NCBI RefSeq assembly: GCF_014648895.1 | Contig: NZ_BMRZ01000004.1 | Span: forward strand, 124,001-188,000 | DNA from: Streptomyces tanashiensis | Lineage (GTDB): Bacteria > Actinomycetota > Actinomycetes > Streptomycetales > Streptomycetaceae | DNA length: 64,000 nt | Reading direction: 5' to 3' | Made by a program: the position numbers and the translations under genes | Part shown: piece after piece, positions 1-8,387 of the stretch | How positions within the stretch are numbered: the stretch's first letter is position 1 | Layout of the letters: each line of letters starts with the position of its first letter | Notes under the pieces: model-generated | Database searches by the model: none | Told to the model about the DNA's origin: nothing | What the model saw: the letters and a program-made list of their open reading frames with translations, nothing else

Positions 1-170
1 CCTTGGTGACGCTCTCGCCGCGCCGGGTGACCGGCCGCCGCATCCGGGTGCCGGGTGCGCCCGGCACGCCGTCCGGGTCTGTTGCCCAAGGGCCGTCGCG
101 TGCGTGATCTCCGTGTGCCGGGACGGGCTCGAATCCGCGGCTTCCGAACTGCTCCACCGGGCGGCGGTTC

Positions 171-272
171 CTCGTGGCCGATGTCGTCGACCACCCCCTC
201 GGCGACCAGGAAGTCGGCAACCTTCGCCACGTCCATGCCCTGCGCGGACAGCAGCACCATCTGGGCCCGCCG
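171..272 (-). pseudogene. IS630-type transposase remnant with internal deletion
   Basis: The minus strand reads RRAQMVLLSAQGMDV, the typical N-terminal start of Streptomyces IS630-family transposases. It runs directly into AKVADFLVAEGVVDDIGHE, which normally lies much further along in the same family, just before the catalytic domain. The middle and the whole DDE domain are absent, so this is a dead, internally deleted fragment. A 13-bp direct repeat lies at its upstream edge (about 270-297). The rest of 1-397 shows no convincing gene. Family recognition is from memory of the motif. Confidence 0.5.
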
Positions 273-397
273 ACAGGTCACCACCCGACAGGTCACCACA
301 CGGACTGTCCAGATCACATCTGGACGACGCGTCACGACTGGGCGAACGTTGCCTGATGCGGGCACTGGCCGGCCGCTCACATCAAGGGGACGACGGC

Positions 398-1255
398 TCA
401 CATCAAAGGGACGACGGCGACCGGCGCGGGGCTGTGGTGGATGACCGCGTGGGCCACATGACCCAGATGCGGGCCGAGAGGGACCGTCCGGCTCCGGCGC
501 CCGACGATCACGAGGTGTGCGGTCCGTGACGCGTCGACCAGCTGAGAGGCGGGCGATCCCATCACGTTCTTGGCCGTGACGTCCACGCCCGGGTACCGCT
601 TCCGCCACGGTTCCAGTAGGTCGTCCAGCCCACCAAGGAGTTGACCGCCGAGCTCCTCGTCGATTCCCGGGTCAACGAGGGTCGCGTAGCCATACGAGGC
701 GGGAAGCGTCCAGCAGTGCAGGAACCGCAGCGGAAAGCGCCTGCGGGCGGCTTCGTTGAACGAGAACGCGAGCAGGGCTTCGCACGGATGGTAGATGTCG
801 ACTCCTACCACGATCGTGCTTCCACCAGCCAGTTTGTCGGCCTCCCCACGCACGAGAACCACCGGCTGTCGCGCCGCGCCGACGACGGCAAGGGAGACCG
901 AGCCGACCACGAAGCCGAGGAGGCCACCGAGACCGCGAGAACCGAGGACGGTCAGATCCGCCTCGTCCGCAGCGGCCCGCAGCTCCTCGGCGGCCCGCCC
1001 ACGCGCAGATTGAGTGAGCACCTCAAGGCCCGGATGTTTCTTCTGCTCGCTGTCCGCCACGCCCTTCAGCAGGTCCTCGGCTCGCTCGGTCATGTTGTGG
1101 GCGTATGGCAAGGGCACCCTCGTGGTGTTCGGCCCCTCCTCCACGTACACCAGCCGCAGAGGGACTTCACGCAGCACGGCTTCCTCCGCCGCCCAACGCG
1201 CGGCGGAGAGGCTCTCTCCGGAGCCGTCGAGACCGACAGTGACCTGAGCCGTCAT
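398..1255 (-). CDS. Tandem-domain universal stress protein (USP)
   Basis: A 285-residue protein with two UspA-type domains. The first begins VTVGLDGS and ends in an intact ATP-binding loop, GSRGLGGLLGFVVGSVS (G-2X-G-9X-GS). The second begins IVVGVD, but its loop (GRRSRTVPLGPHLGH) has lost the glycine pattern, so only one domain is expected to bind nucleotide. The start is the ATG preceded by GAGGAGG; longer upstream frames lack a ribosome binding site. It is divergent from the next USP gene, and a GGGRCC-N4-GGYCCC palindrome lies between them. USPs of this class are cytoplasmic and common in DosR/OsdR regulons. The exact role is inferred. Confidence 0.93.
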   Translation of the reverse strand: MTAQVTVGLDGSGESLSAARWAAEEAVLREVPLRLVYVEEGPNTTRVPLPYAHNMTERAEDLLKGVADSEQKKHPGLEVLTQSARGRAAEELRAAADEADLTVLGSRGLGGLLGFVVGSVSLAVVGAARQPVVLVRGEADKLAGGSTIVVGVDIYHPCEALLAFSFNEAARRRFPLRFLHCWTLPASYGYATLVDPGIDEELGGQLLGGLDDLLEPWRKRYPGVDVTAKNVMGSPASQLVDASRTAHLVIVGRRSRTVPLGPHLGHVAHAVIHHSPAPVAVVPLM

Positions 1256-1374
1256 GGCGTGCCTCCTCGGTGGAATCCGTTCCGCTCCGTCGTGATCCTG
1301 CTTGGGCGGGGCATCCGGAACTCCAGGTTCGGACCAGGTTCTCCGGTGACAGCAGGGCCGGGCAGGTCTCGATT

Positions 1375-1390
1375 GGGGCCGAACGGCCCA
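1375..1390. promoter_or_regulatory. DevR/OsdR-like palindrome, site 1
   Basis: GGGGCCGAACGGCCCA, one of ten GGGRCC-N4-GGYCCC palindromes in the dormancy island. It lies between two divergent USP genes and could serve both. Assignment to the response regulator at 26205-26891 is an inference from its similarity to the GGGAC...GTCCC core of DosR boxes. Confidence 0.6.
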
Positions 1391-1479
1391 TCCCATGAGG
1401 TCGCACCGCCGTGTCAGCGTGGGAGGTGTCTCCCCTCGGGACGTGCCCCGAGCCCGGGGCCGGCCCCGGAGGAGGAACC

Positions 1480-2385
1480 ATGACCAGCGAGATTCCCGCT
1501 CGACCAGAGCTCGGAAACGTCGTCGTGGGAGTCGACGGGTCTCCCTCCGGGCGCACGGCCGCGCTCTGGGCCGCCGCCGAGGCGGACCGACGGGAGCGGC
1601 CCCTGCATCTCGTCCACGCCGCCGACACCGACCGCCGGGCCCTCTTCGCCAATGCCGAGACGATCCAGGCGGTCCGTGACGCGGGTCGCGAGCTGCTGGT
1701 CGAGACCGCGAGCACGGTCCAAGAGCGCTTTCCGGACCTTGCCGTCACAAGGGAACTGAGCCGTCAGGAGCCGGTCGCCGGTCTCCGGGCGGCCGCCGGC
1801 CACCGGGGAACGATCGTGGTGGGCAACCGGGGCCTCGGCGGATTCTCCGCGCTCATGCTCGGCTCCGTGGGGCTGGGCGTGGCAGCCCACGCGGAGGTGC
1901 CGGTGATCGTCGTCCGTGGTGACAGGGACCGCCCCGAGTCGGGCTCGGTGACGGCAGCCGTGCACGGTGCCTCGGATCTCGGCTGGCTGCTCGTCGCGGC
2001 TGCCGAGGCGGACGCCCGCAAGGCGGTGCTGCGACTGGTGAGCGTCTGGAACGTGCTCACCCACGTCGGCAGCGTCGCGACCATGCTGGACGACCTCGAC
2101 GAGATCGCTCGGCAGCGCGTGCACGAGATCAAGGCGCTCGCCGACCGTGTGCGTGACTTCTACCCCGCGCTCAACGTCAGCCATCACGTCGAGACGGGCA
2201 CGAGCACGCCCGGGATCCTGGTGGAAGCGGCAGCCCACACCGATCTGCTCGTGATGGGCAGAGAACACCGAGTTCTGGGCGCAAGCGCGTCTCTGGGGCG
2301 CGTCGCTCACATCCTGCTCCACCACGCCCACTGCCCCGTGATGATCGTCCCACCCGCCTTCGCCACCCGGGTCGAGGAGACGTGA
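1480..2385 (+). CDS. Tandem-domain universal stress protein
   Basis: A 301-residue two-domain USP. Domain 1 (from NVVVGVDGS) has an intact nucleotide loop, GNRGLGGFSALMLGSVG. The domain 2 loop is degenerate (GREHRVLGASASLGR). The ATG start follows GGAGGAACC. The stop overlaps the GTG start of the next USP by 4 bp, so the two are translationally coupled. Domain order and degeneracy match the USP at 20026-20928, suggesting that the USP-USP pair was duplicated within the island. Confidence 0.94.
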   Translation: MTSEIPARPELGNVVVGVDGSPSGRTAALWAAAEADRRERPLHLVHAADTDRRALFANAETIQAVRDAGRELLVETASTVQERFPDLAVTRELSRQEPVAGLRAAAGHRGTIVVGNRGLGGFSALMLGSVGLGVAAHAEVPVIVVRGDRDRPESGSVTAAVHGASDLGWLLVAAAEADARKAVLRLVSVWNVLTHVGSVATMLDDLDEIARQRVHEIKALADRVRDFYPALNVSHHVETGTSTPGILVEAAAHTDLLVMGREHRVLGASASLGRVAHILLHHAHCPVMIVPPAFATRVEET

Positions 2386-3392
2386 AAGAGATACTGCTCG
2401 GAATCGACCCCCGGGAGCAGTCGATCCCCGCTCTCGTCTGGGCCGCCGACGAAGCCTCACGAAGGGGACTGGCGTTTCGCCTCGTCGTCGCCGTACCGCC
2501 CGCCCACGACTGGCTTCGTTATGACGCGCTGGCCCACCAGAGCGCCCTGCGACTCCGTGCGGAGTCGGCGATCGCCAATGCGGAGGACCTCGTACGGGAA
2601 CTCCACGGCGGTCTGCGGATCGCGACGGACCTCGCGAACGGTGTGCCGGCGACCGTGCTCCGCGACCTGGCGGCGCACGCCGCGCTCGTCGTCGTCGGCT
2701 CGCGCCGTCTCGGCCGCGCGGCCGAGGTGTTCAGCGAGAGCTCCGTGGTCGTCCCGCTCGCCGCGCGGGCCGAATGCCCCGTCGTCGTGGTCCGCGAACC
2801 CGAACACAGCGCCGTGCACCCACCGACCCTCGTCGTCGGCGTGGACGGAAGCGAGTTCTCGCGGGCCGCGGTCGCCTTCGCCGTGGAAGAGGCACGACTG
2901 CGCGAGGCACGACTGCGCGCCGTCTGGGTCTGGCCCCCTTCCGTCCTCGCCCGCGGCGATCTCGACGAGGGCCTGGCCGAGTGCCGAAGGCTGCTCGCCG
3001 AATCGGTGGCGAGGTGGACTGAACGGTATCCGGACGTCGTCATCTCCCAAGAGGTCCTTCGAGGACACCCGGTCGAGAAACTCGCCCTGGCGTCCCAGGA
3101 GTCCCTCGCTCTGATCGTCGGCCGCAGAGGCCGCGGCGGCTACTCCGGCATGCGACTGGGTTCGACGGTCCACGGCCTGCTGCATCGCGCCATGTGTCCC
3201 GTGATCACCGTCCCCCTCCCGCAGCACGAGGAGCGCGTAGGCGACGCGGCGTGGGCCGACCGGTCCCGTTCCGGGACGACCGACCGGCCCCGCCCCGCTG
3301 ACCCGCTCGGCACTGGAGCGCGACGACCTCCACGCGGGACGGTGGAGCGACAGGACGCATCTGGTTCGTCCGCCGGTTCCCCGGAGAGGTGA
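2382..3392 (+). CDS. Tandem-domain universal stress protein, second of coupled pair
   Basis: A 336-residue USP starting at a GTG inside the stop of the previous gene. Here the first domain has lost the ATP loop (GSRRLGRAAEVFSES) while the second keeps it (GRRGRGGYSGMRLGST), the mirror image of its partner. About 65 residues after the second domain are basic, Pro/Arg-rich and low in complexity, an unusual tail for a USP; its paralogue at 20925 lacks it. The pair probably acts together, possibly as a hetero-complex (inference). Confidence 0.92.
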   Translation: MKEILLGIDPREQSIPALVWAADEASRRGLAFRLVVAVPPAHDWLRYDALAHQSALRLRAESAIANAEDLVRELHGGLRIATDLANGVPATVLRDLAAHAALVVVGSRRLGRAAEVFSESSVVVPLAARAECPVVVVREPEHSAVHPPTLVVGVDGSEFSRAAVAFAVEEARLREARLRAVWVWPPSVLARGDLDEGLAECRRLLAESVARWTERYPDVVISQEVLRGHPVEKLALASQESLALIVGRRGRGGYSGMRLGSTVHGLLHRAMCPVITVPLPQHEERVGDAAWADRSRSGTTDRPRPADPLGTGARRPPRGTVERQDASGSSAGSPER

Positions 3393-3397
3393 GCACC

Positions 3398-3493
3398 ATG
3401 CGGCGCATCCGGATCAGCCCCCGGCCCCGACAGCCCCGCAGGCCCAGCCCCCTTGATCTGCGTACCCCGTCCGGCCGACCGCTCCCGTACTGA
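3398..3493 (+). CDS. Possible 31-residue basic peptide
   Basis: A short frame starting MRRIRISPRPRQPRR, with a GGAGAGG ribosome binding site, between the USP pair and ppsA. It is Arg/Pro-rich and resembles nothing I recognise. A second basic mini-frame follows ppsA, so the two could be leader peptides or chance frames in GC-rich spacer. Confidence 0.25.
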   Translation: MRRIRISPRPRQPRRPSPLDLRTPSGRPLPY

Positions 3494-3520
3494 GGACTCC
3501 CGAGAGCCACGGAGGATGTC

Positions 3521-5923
3521 ATGGAGCCGACGCGACGCGTCGTACCGTTCAATGAGCTGAGCCGCTCGGACATCGGCCGGGTAGGAGGCAAAAACGCCTC
3601 GCTGGGAGAGATGACCACCCGGCTCGGCGCCGCAGGGATACGTGTACCGCCGGGCTTCGCCACCACCGCCGAGGCGTACGAGGAACTTCTCGCGGGCCAC
3701 GGACTGCGCCACTCCGTCGAGGAGCAGATCGGCCGCCTGCACCAAGGGGTCCCGCTCGACGAGGTAGGGGCGGCCATCCGTTCGTTCTTCCTGGCGCAGC
3801 CACTGCCCCCGCCTCTGCGGGACGCCATCCTGACCGCGTACGAGAGGCTGGCCGAGGAGAGCGGCCGGGAGGTGCCCGAGGTTGCTGTGCGCAGCAGCGC
3901 GACGGCCGAGGACCTGCCAGAGGCCAGCTTCGCCGGGCAGCAGGAGACCTATCTGAACGTACGAGGACCCGAGGCGCTCCTGGAGGCGTGCCGGCGCTGC
4001 TACGCCTCCCTGTACACCGACAGGGCGATCGACTATCGCGAGCGGATGGGCTTCGACCACCTCGCCGTCGCCCTCTCCGTCGGCGTCCAGCTCATGGTCC
4101 GCTCCGACCTGGCCGGCGCCGGCGTCGCCTTCACCCTCGACCCTGAGAGCGGCTTCCCCGAGGTGATCGTGGTGAGTGCTGCCTGGGGCCTGGGCGAGAC
4201 CGTCGTCAGTGGTCAGGTCGACCCCGACGAGTACACGGTGTTCAAGCCCAGCCTGAAGGACCCCTCCCTGAACCCCGTGATCGATGCGCGGATCGGCACG
4301 AAGCGGCTGAAGACCGTGTACGCGGACACCGGGCTGACACGGACGGTCGACACCCCTGACGCCGAGCGGAACCAGCGGGTACTCGACGACGCGGAGATCC
4401 GCGAGCTCGCCGCGTGGGCGGCCGCCGTCGAGGAGCACTACGGCTGCCCGATGGATCTGGAATGGGCCAAGGACGGGCTCACGGGCGAACTCTGGATCGT
4501 CCAGGCGCGTCCTGAGACGGTGCAGTCGCGCCGGCGTTCCACGACCCTCCGTCGCTGCAGGCTGACCGTCGTCCCCGGTGAAGCCCTCGTGGAGGGCATC
4601 GCGGTCGGCGAGACGATCGGCCAGGGGACGGTCGTCGCCCTCGACGCCCCCGTCGACCTCGACCGGTTCCCGAAGGGCGGGGTTCTGGTCACCCGGGTCA
4701 CCGACCCCGACTGGGAACCGGTCATGAAGAGGGCGTCGGCGATCGTCACCGACCACGGCGGCCGCACCTCGCACGCCGCCATCGTCAGCCGCGAACTCGG
4801 CGTCCCCGCCGTCGTCGGCACGGGCAGCGGCACCCGGGTTCTGCAGGAGGGCAGGCAGGTGACCGTCTCGTGTGCCGAGGGCGAACGCGGACGCGTCCAC
4901 GACGGGCTGCTCGCGTACGAGGAGATCCTGACCGACCTCGCGGAGCTGCCCGCCACGCGCACCCGGGTCATGCTCAACCTGGCCGACCCGTCGGCCGCGT
5001 TCCGCTGGTGGAGGCTCCCCGCCGACGGCGTGGGCCTCGCGCGTCTTGAGTTCATCGTCGCCCACCAGGTGAAGGTCCACCCGATGGCCCTGCTGCACCC
5101 GGAGCGGCTCGAACCGCATGACCGTCATGTGATCGACCTGCTCACGGAGAGCTACCTGGACCGCGGACAGTACTTCGTCGAGCGCCTGGCCCACGGGATC
5201 GCCCGGATCGCCGCTTCCCGCTGGCCGGCCCCCGTCGTCGTACGGACCAGCGACTTCAAGACCAACGAGTACGCCAAGCTCCTCGGCGGTCGGCCCTTCG
5301 AACCGGACGAGGCGAACCCGATGATCGGCTGGCGCGGTGCGAGCCGCTACTACAGCGACGGCTACCGCGAGGGATTCGCCCTCGAATGCCGTGCGCTGCG
5401 CCGGGTCCGTGAGGGGATGGGGCTGACGAACGTGGTCGTCATGATCCCCTTCTGCCGGACCCTCGGCGAGGCGGACCGGGTGCTCGCGGTGATGGCACAG
5501 GAGGGACTCGTACGAGGCGAGAACGGCTTGCGCGTCCACGTCATGGCGGAGATACCGGCCAACATCATCCTCGCCCAGGACTTCGCGGAACGCTTCGACG
5601 GGTTCTCGATCGGCAGCAACGACCTCACCCAGCTCACCCTCGGCGTCGACCGCGACTCCGAGGCCCTCGCCCACGTCTTCGACGAGCGAGACCCCGCCGT
5701 CGTCCGCAGCATCCAGACCCTCGCCGCCCGCGCCCACGAGGCCGGCCGCCCTGTCGGACTGTGCGGGCAGCGGCCCAGCGACGATCCGGCGTTCACCGCG
5801 ATCCTGGTCGACGCGGGCCTCGACTCCATCTCCGTGGCACCGGACAGCTTCGCCGCCGTCAAACGGCACGTGGCCGCAGCGGAGGCGACGCTCGAGAGCG
5901 GCGCCGGACGAACGGAGGAGTGA
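3521..5923 (+). CDS. ppsA: Phosphoenolpyruvate synthase
   Basis: An 800-residue PEP synthase (pyruvate + ATP + water to PEP + AMP + phosphate), cytoplasmic and gluconeogenic. The order is the N-terminal ATP-grasp-like domain (GGKNASLGEM, RSSATAEDLPEASFAGQQETYLN), the central phosphohistidine domain with TDHGGRTSHAAIVSRELG (catalytic His about residue 418), and the C-terminal PEP-binding barrel ending CGQRPSDDPAF. Length matches the family. The ATG follows CGGAGGATGTC. It lies among stress genes, where PEP/pyruvate enzymes also occur in OsdR-type islands, consistent with carbon rerouting during dormancy. Confidence 0.96.
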   Translation: MEPTRRVVPFNELSRSDIGRVGGKNASLGEMTTRLGAAGIRVPPGFATTAEAYEELLAGHGLRHSVEEQIGRLHQGVPLDEVGAAIRSFFLAQPLPPPLRDAILTAYERLAEESGREVPEVAVRSSATAEDLPEASFAGQQETYLNVRGPEALLEACRRCYASLYTDRAIDYRERMGFDHLAVALSVGVQLMVRSDLAGAGVAFTLDPESGFPEVIVVSAAWGLGETVVSGQVDPDEYTVFKPSLKDPSLNPVIDARIGTKRLKTVYADTGLTRTVDTPDAERNQRVLDDAEIRELAAWAAAVEEHYGCPMDLEWAKDGLTGELWIVQARPETVQSRRRSTTLRRCRLTVVPGEALVEGIAVGETIGQGTVVALDAPVDLDRFPKGGVLVTRVTDPDWEPVMKRASAIVTDHGGRTSHAAIVSRELGVPAVVGTGSGTRVLQEGRQVTVSCAEGERGRVHDGLLAYEEILTDLAELPATRTRVMLNLADPSAAFRWWRLPADGVGLARLEFIVAHQVKVHPMALLHPERLEPHDRHVIDLLTESYLDRGQYFVERLAHGIARIAASRWPAPVVVRTSDFKTNEYAKLLGGRPFEPDEANPMIGWRGASRYYSDGYREGFALECRALRRVREGMGLTNVVVMIPFCRTLGEADRVLAVMAQEGLVRGENGLRVHVMAEIPANIILAQDFAERFDGFSIGSNDLTQLTLGVDRDSEALAHVFDERDPAVVRSIQTLAARAHEAGRPVGLCGQRPSDDPAFTAILVDAGLDSISVAPDSFAAVKRHVAAAEATLESGAGRTEE

Positions 5924-5925
5924 CC

Positions 5926-6108
5926 ATGCCCAGAAGGACACGGCACCGAGACGCCCGGGACACAGGGCCGGCGGCCGACCACCGTCGACAGGCGGCCACA
6001 GACACGCGGCGTGATCGCGCCAGGAGGTACCAGCCACCTGCAGAGGGAGTGAATCCGCGTCCCCTGCGCCCGGTGCACACCATCAGGGTGTCGACGCTCT
6101 TCCTCTGA
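5926..6108 (+). CDS. Possible 60-residue basic protein
   Basis: A frame starting MPRRTRHRDARDTG directly after ppsA, with a strong CGGAGGAG ribosome binding site that overlaps the ppsA stop. It is Arg-rich with no recognisable domain. The good ribosome binding site is the only positive evidence. Otherwise the spacer before the CBS gene is empty. Confidence 0.3.
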   Translation: MPRRTRHRDARDTGPAADHRRQAATDTRRDRARRYQPPAEGVNPRPLRPVHTIRVSTLFL

Positions 6109-6162
6109 ATCGACGGCGTATCGGCCGGATCGCTAGTAGGTGCCTGAAAGGAGGCCGCGGCC

Positions 6163-6576
6163 ATGACGACCGCAAGGGAAATGATGCACGCCGGTGCGAG
6201 CTGCGTGCAGGAGAACGAGACGCTGATGGACGCCGCGCGGCGCATGAGCGAACTGGATGTCGGCGCGCTGCCCATCTGCGGGCCGGACGACCGGCTGCAC
6301 GGCATCATCACCGACCGGGACATCGTGGTGAAGTGCCTCGCCAAGGGCAAGGACCCCCACCACATGACGGCCGGGCACCTCGCCCAGGGCAAGCCGATCA
6401 CCGTGGACGTGGACGCCGACAGCGAGCAGGTGCTTCGCACGATGCAGGACCACCGCATCCGCCGCGTGCCCGTGATCGACGATCACCGCCTGGTCGGCAT
6501 GATCAGCGAGGCGGACCTGGCCCGGCACCTCCCGGAGGAACGAGTGGGCCACTTCGTCGAGGAGATCTGCAACTGA
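6163..6576 (+). CDS. hrp1: Hypoxic response protein 1-like CBS-domain protein
   Basis: A 137-residue protein made of two CBS domains. It aligns throughout with M. tuberculosis Hrp1 (Rv2626c), one of the strongest DosR targets: it opens MTTAREMMHAGASC, contains ALPICGPDDRLHGIITDRDIV, and ends VRRVP-like/RHLPEE motifs. Cys14 and Cys39, which form the Hrp1 disulfide, are both at identical positions. The start follows GAAAGGAGG. CBS pairs usually bind adenylates; the biochemical role of Hrp1 is unknown. Unlike the other CBS proteins here it has no BON domain. Confidence 0.93.
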   Translation: MTTAREMMHAGASCVQENETLMDAARRMSELDVGALPICGPDDRLHGIITDRDIVVKCLAKGKDPHHMTAGHLAQGKPITVDVDADSEQVLRTMQDHRIRRVPVIDDHRLVGMISEADLARHLPEERVGHFVEEICN

Positions 6577-6598
6577 CAGAACCGGAGCCGTGGCGCCA

Positions 6599-6614
6599 TG
6601 GGCCGGTCGGTCCA
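6599..6614. promoter_or_regulatory. DevR/OsdR-like palindrome, site 2
   Basis: TGGGCCGGTCGGTCCA, a match to GGGRCC-N4-GGYCCC whose outer T/A pair is still complementary. It lies about 175 bp upstream of the hsp20 operon start, just after the hrp1-like stop. Confidence 0.45.
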
Positions 6615-6789
6615 GGTGCGGCCCGCTCGGCCCCGTCGGGCAACCCCCTTGGACGGTGCGCCACGTGACCTCGGGGGCGGACGATGGGATTACGGAGTCG
6701 GACCGGCCCCGTAAGCCGGTCCACCGCCCGTCCGTACCGACTCAGGCCCACGGCGACTGCCCTGGGCCCCGGGAACGAGGAGCAGAACA

Positions 6790-7245
6790 ATGGCCGGAGG
6801 CAAGGTGGAACGCAGGCACAGCCTCTTCCCCGACTTCAACGACTGGTTCAACCGGGAGTTCCCGGGGCTTCCCGGGTGGCGACCCGCGACGGCTGCTCAT
6901 TCCATTCCGGTGGAGGTGACCAGCGGAGACGGCGTGTACGTACTCCGGGCCGAACTGCCCGGGATGGACCCCGATGATCTCACCATCACCGTCGACGACA
7001 ACTTGATCACGGTGAGTGCGGAGCACAGTGAGAGCGAGGAGGGCACAGAGCACTCGGAGTTCCGCTACGGGTCGTTCCGCAGGACCGTGCGACTCCCTGG
7101 CACGATCCCGACCGACGGCGTCGAGGCGTCGTACGCGGACGGCATCCTCACCATCCGTGTCCCGATGCCCGAGGAGGAGGCCGGCGCCGCACGCACCATC
7201 CCGGTGAAGCGAGGCGGCACTCCGCCCGACGGAGTCACGTCGTGA
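6790..7245 (+). CDS. Hsp20/alpha-crystallin small heat-shock protein
   Basis: A 151-residue ATP-independent holdase chaperone. The alpha-crystallin domain spans roughly residues 38-138 (VYVLRAELPGMDPDDLTITV, FRYGSFRRTVRLPG, YADGILTIRVP), with a short N-terminal arm and C-terminal tail. It resembles HspX/Acr in context, Acr being the hallmark DosR-regulon protein. The ATG follows GAACGAGGAG. It is first in an apparent operon: its TGA overlaps the GTG of the flavodoxin gene, followed by the Rv1733c-like gene and a P-type ATPase gene. Confidence 0.95.
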   Translation: MAGGKVERRHSLFPDFNDWFNREFPGLPGWRPATAAHSIPVEVTSGDGVYVLRAELPGMDPDDLTITVDDNLITVSAEHSESEEGTEHSEFRYGSFRRTVRLPGTIPTDGVEASYADGILTIRVPMPEEEAGAARTIPVKRGGTPPDGVTS

Positions 7246-7745
7246 AACCCAAGCGAGTCCTGGTCGCCTACGGAAGCAGGGCCGGCGCGACCGCCGGGAT
7301 CGCCGAGGAGATCGGCCAGACGCTCCGGGACGACGGCTTCGACGCCGTCGTCCTGCCGGCCGACACCGTCACCGACGTGAGCGCCTACGACGGAGTCGTC
7401 CTCGGCGGAGCCCTCTGCGCCGGGCACTGGACCGGCAAGACGCGACGATGTGCCCGGCGTAACGCCGAGCAGCTCAGACATCGGCCGCTGCGGCTCTTCA
7501 GCAGCGGTCCGGTCGACACCTCCGTGTACGAGCACGACATCCCGCCCGTACGAGGGGTCGCCCGGCGGATGAGGAAGCTCGGTGCCCGCGAGCACACGAC
7601 CTTCGGCGGCGCCGCGACCGCCGACACCTCGGAGCCGGTGGCCCGGCACATGATGAACCGCGGCAAGTGCGGCGACTTCCGCAATCCGGAACGGATCCGG
7701 GCATGGGCCCACCACATCGGAACGGAGCTCGGCGCCACCCCCTGA
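7242..7745 (+). CDS. Flavodoxin-domain protein
   Basis: A 167-residue flavodoxin/HemG-like protein, with an N-terminal strand and phosphate-binding loop KRVLVAYGSRAGATAGIAEEIG and a second FMN-contact stretch DGVVLGGALCAGHW. It probably carries FMN and acts as an electron carrier or quinone-linked redox protein in the cytoplasm. The GTG start overlaps the hsp20 stop by 4 bp. A second, different flavodoxin lies at 28352-28897. Confidence 0.85.
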   Translation: MKPKRVLVAYGSRAGATAGIAEEIGQTLRDDGFDAVVLPADTVTDVSAYDGVVLGGALCAGHWTGKTRRCARRNAEQLRHRPLRLFSSGPVDTSVYEHDIPPVRGVARRMRKLGAREHTTFGGAATADTSEPVARHMMNRGKCGDFRNPERIRAWAHHIGTELGATP

Positions 7746-7793
7746 GCGGTGCCGCGGATCCTTCCGTCAGCCACCCCCGACGGGAGGTGCGGC

Positions 7794-8387
7794 ATGTCTC
7801 ACCAGGAGTCTTCGAGCAGCGGGTCCAATCCGCCGGTGAAAGGATTCCGCGGGCGTGCCGCCTTCGTCCTCGTCCTGATCATCGCCCTGGTCTGCGGCGC
7901 CGTGGCCGCCGGAACACTGTGGAACGCCGGAGCCAGGACCGATCGCGAACTCGCCGCTCACCGGCATCAGGTGAAGGCGACCACCACAGGGCCGGCCAAG
8001 GAACCATCCGTCGCCGCCCGGTACGGTGCGAAGCCGCAGGCCCTCGCACCGGCGGTGTGGGAGCAGCCTGAGCACGTCCGCCGCTCCGGGACCGTCCACG
8101 TCCCGCCCAGGACGCCCCAGGGCCGCACCGTGATCATCTGGGTGGACGACGCAGGTGCTCCTGCCCGCCCCCCGGGCAGCGCTGCGGACCGAGCATTCAC
8201 CTCTCTCTCGGGCGGTATCGCGGCGGCGGGTGCCGTCGGGGTGGCGGGGGCCGGCCTGGTCCTCCTCGTACGGCGGCGGAGCGAAGGTCACCGGCTCGCG
8301 GCCTGGGAACGGGAGTGGGAGCAGGTGGAACCCGTCTGGTCCGGCCGCCCGCGTCGCGGCAGCGATGCCGGGGGCGACGATGACTGA
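7794..8387 (+). CDS. Rv1733c-like two-helix membrane protein
   Basis: A 197-residue protein with one transmembrane helix near residues 22-43 (AAFVLVLIIALVCGAVAAG) and a second near 142-163, separated by a soluble domain. It ends with the WEREWEQVEPVWSGR tail typical of the Rv1733c family. Rv1733c is a DosR-regulon membrane antigen of unknown function. The ATG chosen follows GGGAGG; a GTG further upstream at 7749 is less convincing. Its end overlaps the start of the ATPase gene, so they are probably co-expressed. Confidence 0.85.
   Translation: MSHQESSSSGSNPPVKGFRGRAAFVLVLIIALVCGAVAAGTLWNAGARTDRELAAHRHQVKATTTGPAKEPSVAARYGAKPQALAPAVWEQPEHVRRSGTVHVPPRTPQGRTVIIWVDDAGAPARPPGSAADRAFTSLSGGIAAAGAVGVAGAGLVLLVRRRSEGHRLAAWEREWEQVEPVWSGRPRRGSDAGGDDD

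Noticed and set aside
3257..3295. Further operator palindrome near the end of the third USP gene
   Set aside because: It contains GGTCCCG/CGGGACG symmetry but does not fit the 6-4-6 pattern and lies inside coding sequence.
3140..6037. 965-codon minus-strand open frame opposite ppsA
   Set aside because: Low-complexity Arg/Gly/Asp-rich shadow of a GC-rich gene; no domain or ribosome binding site, and ppsA fully explains the region.
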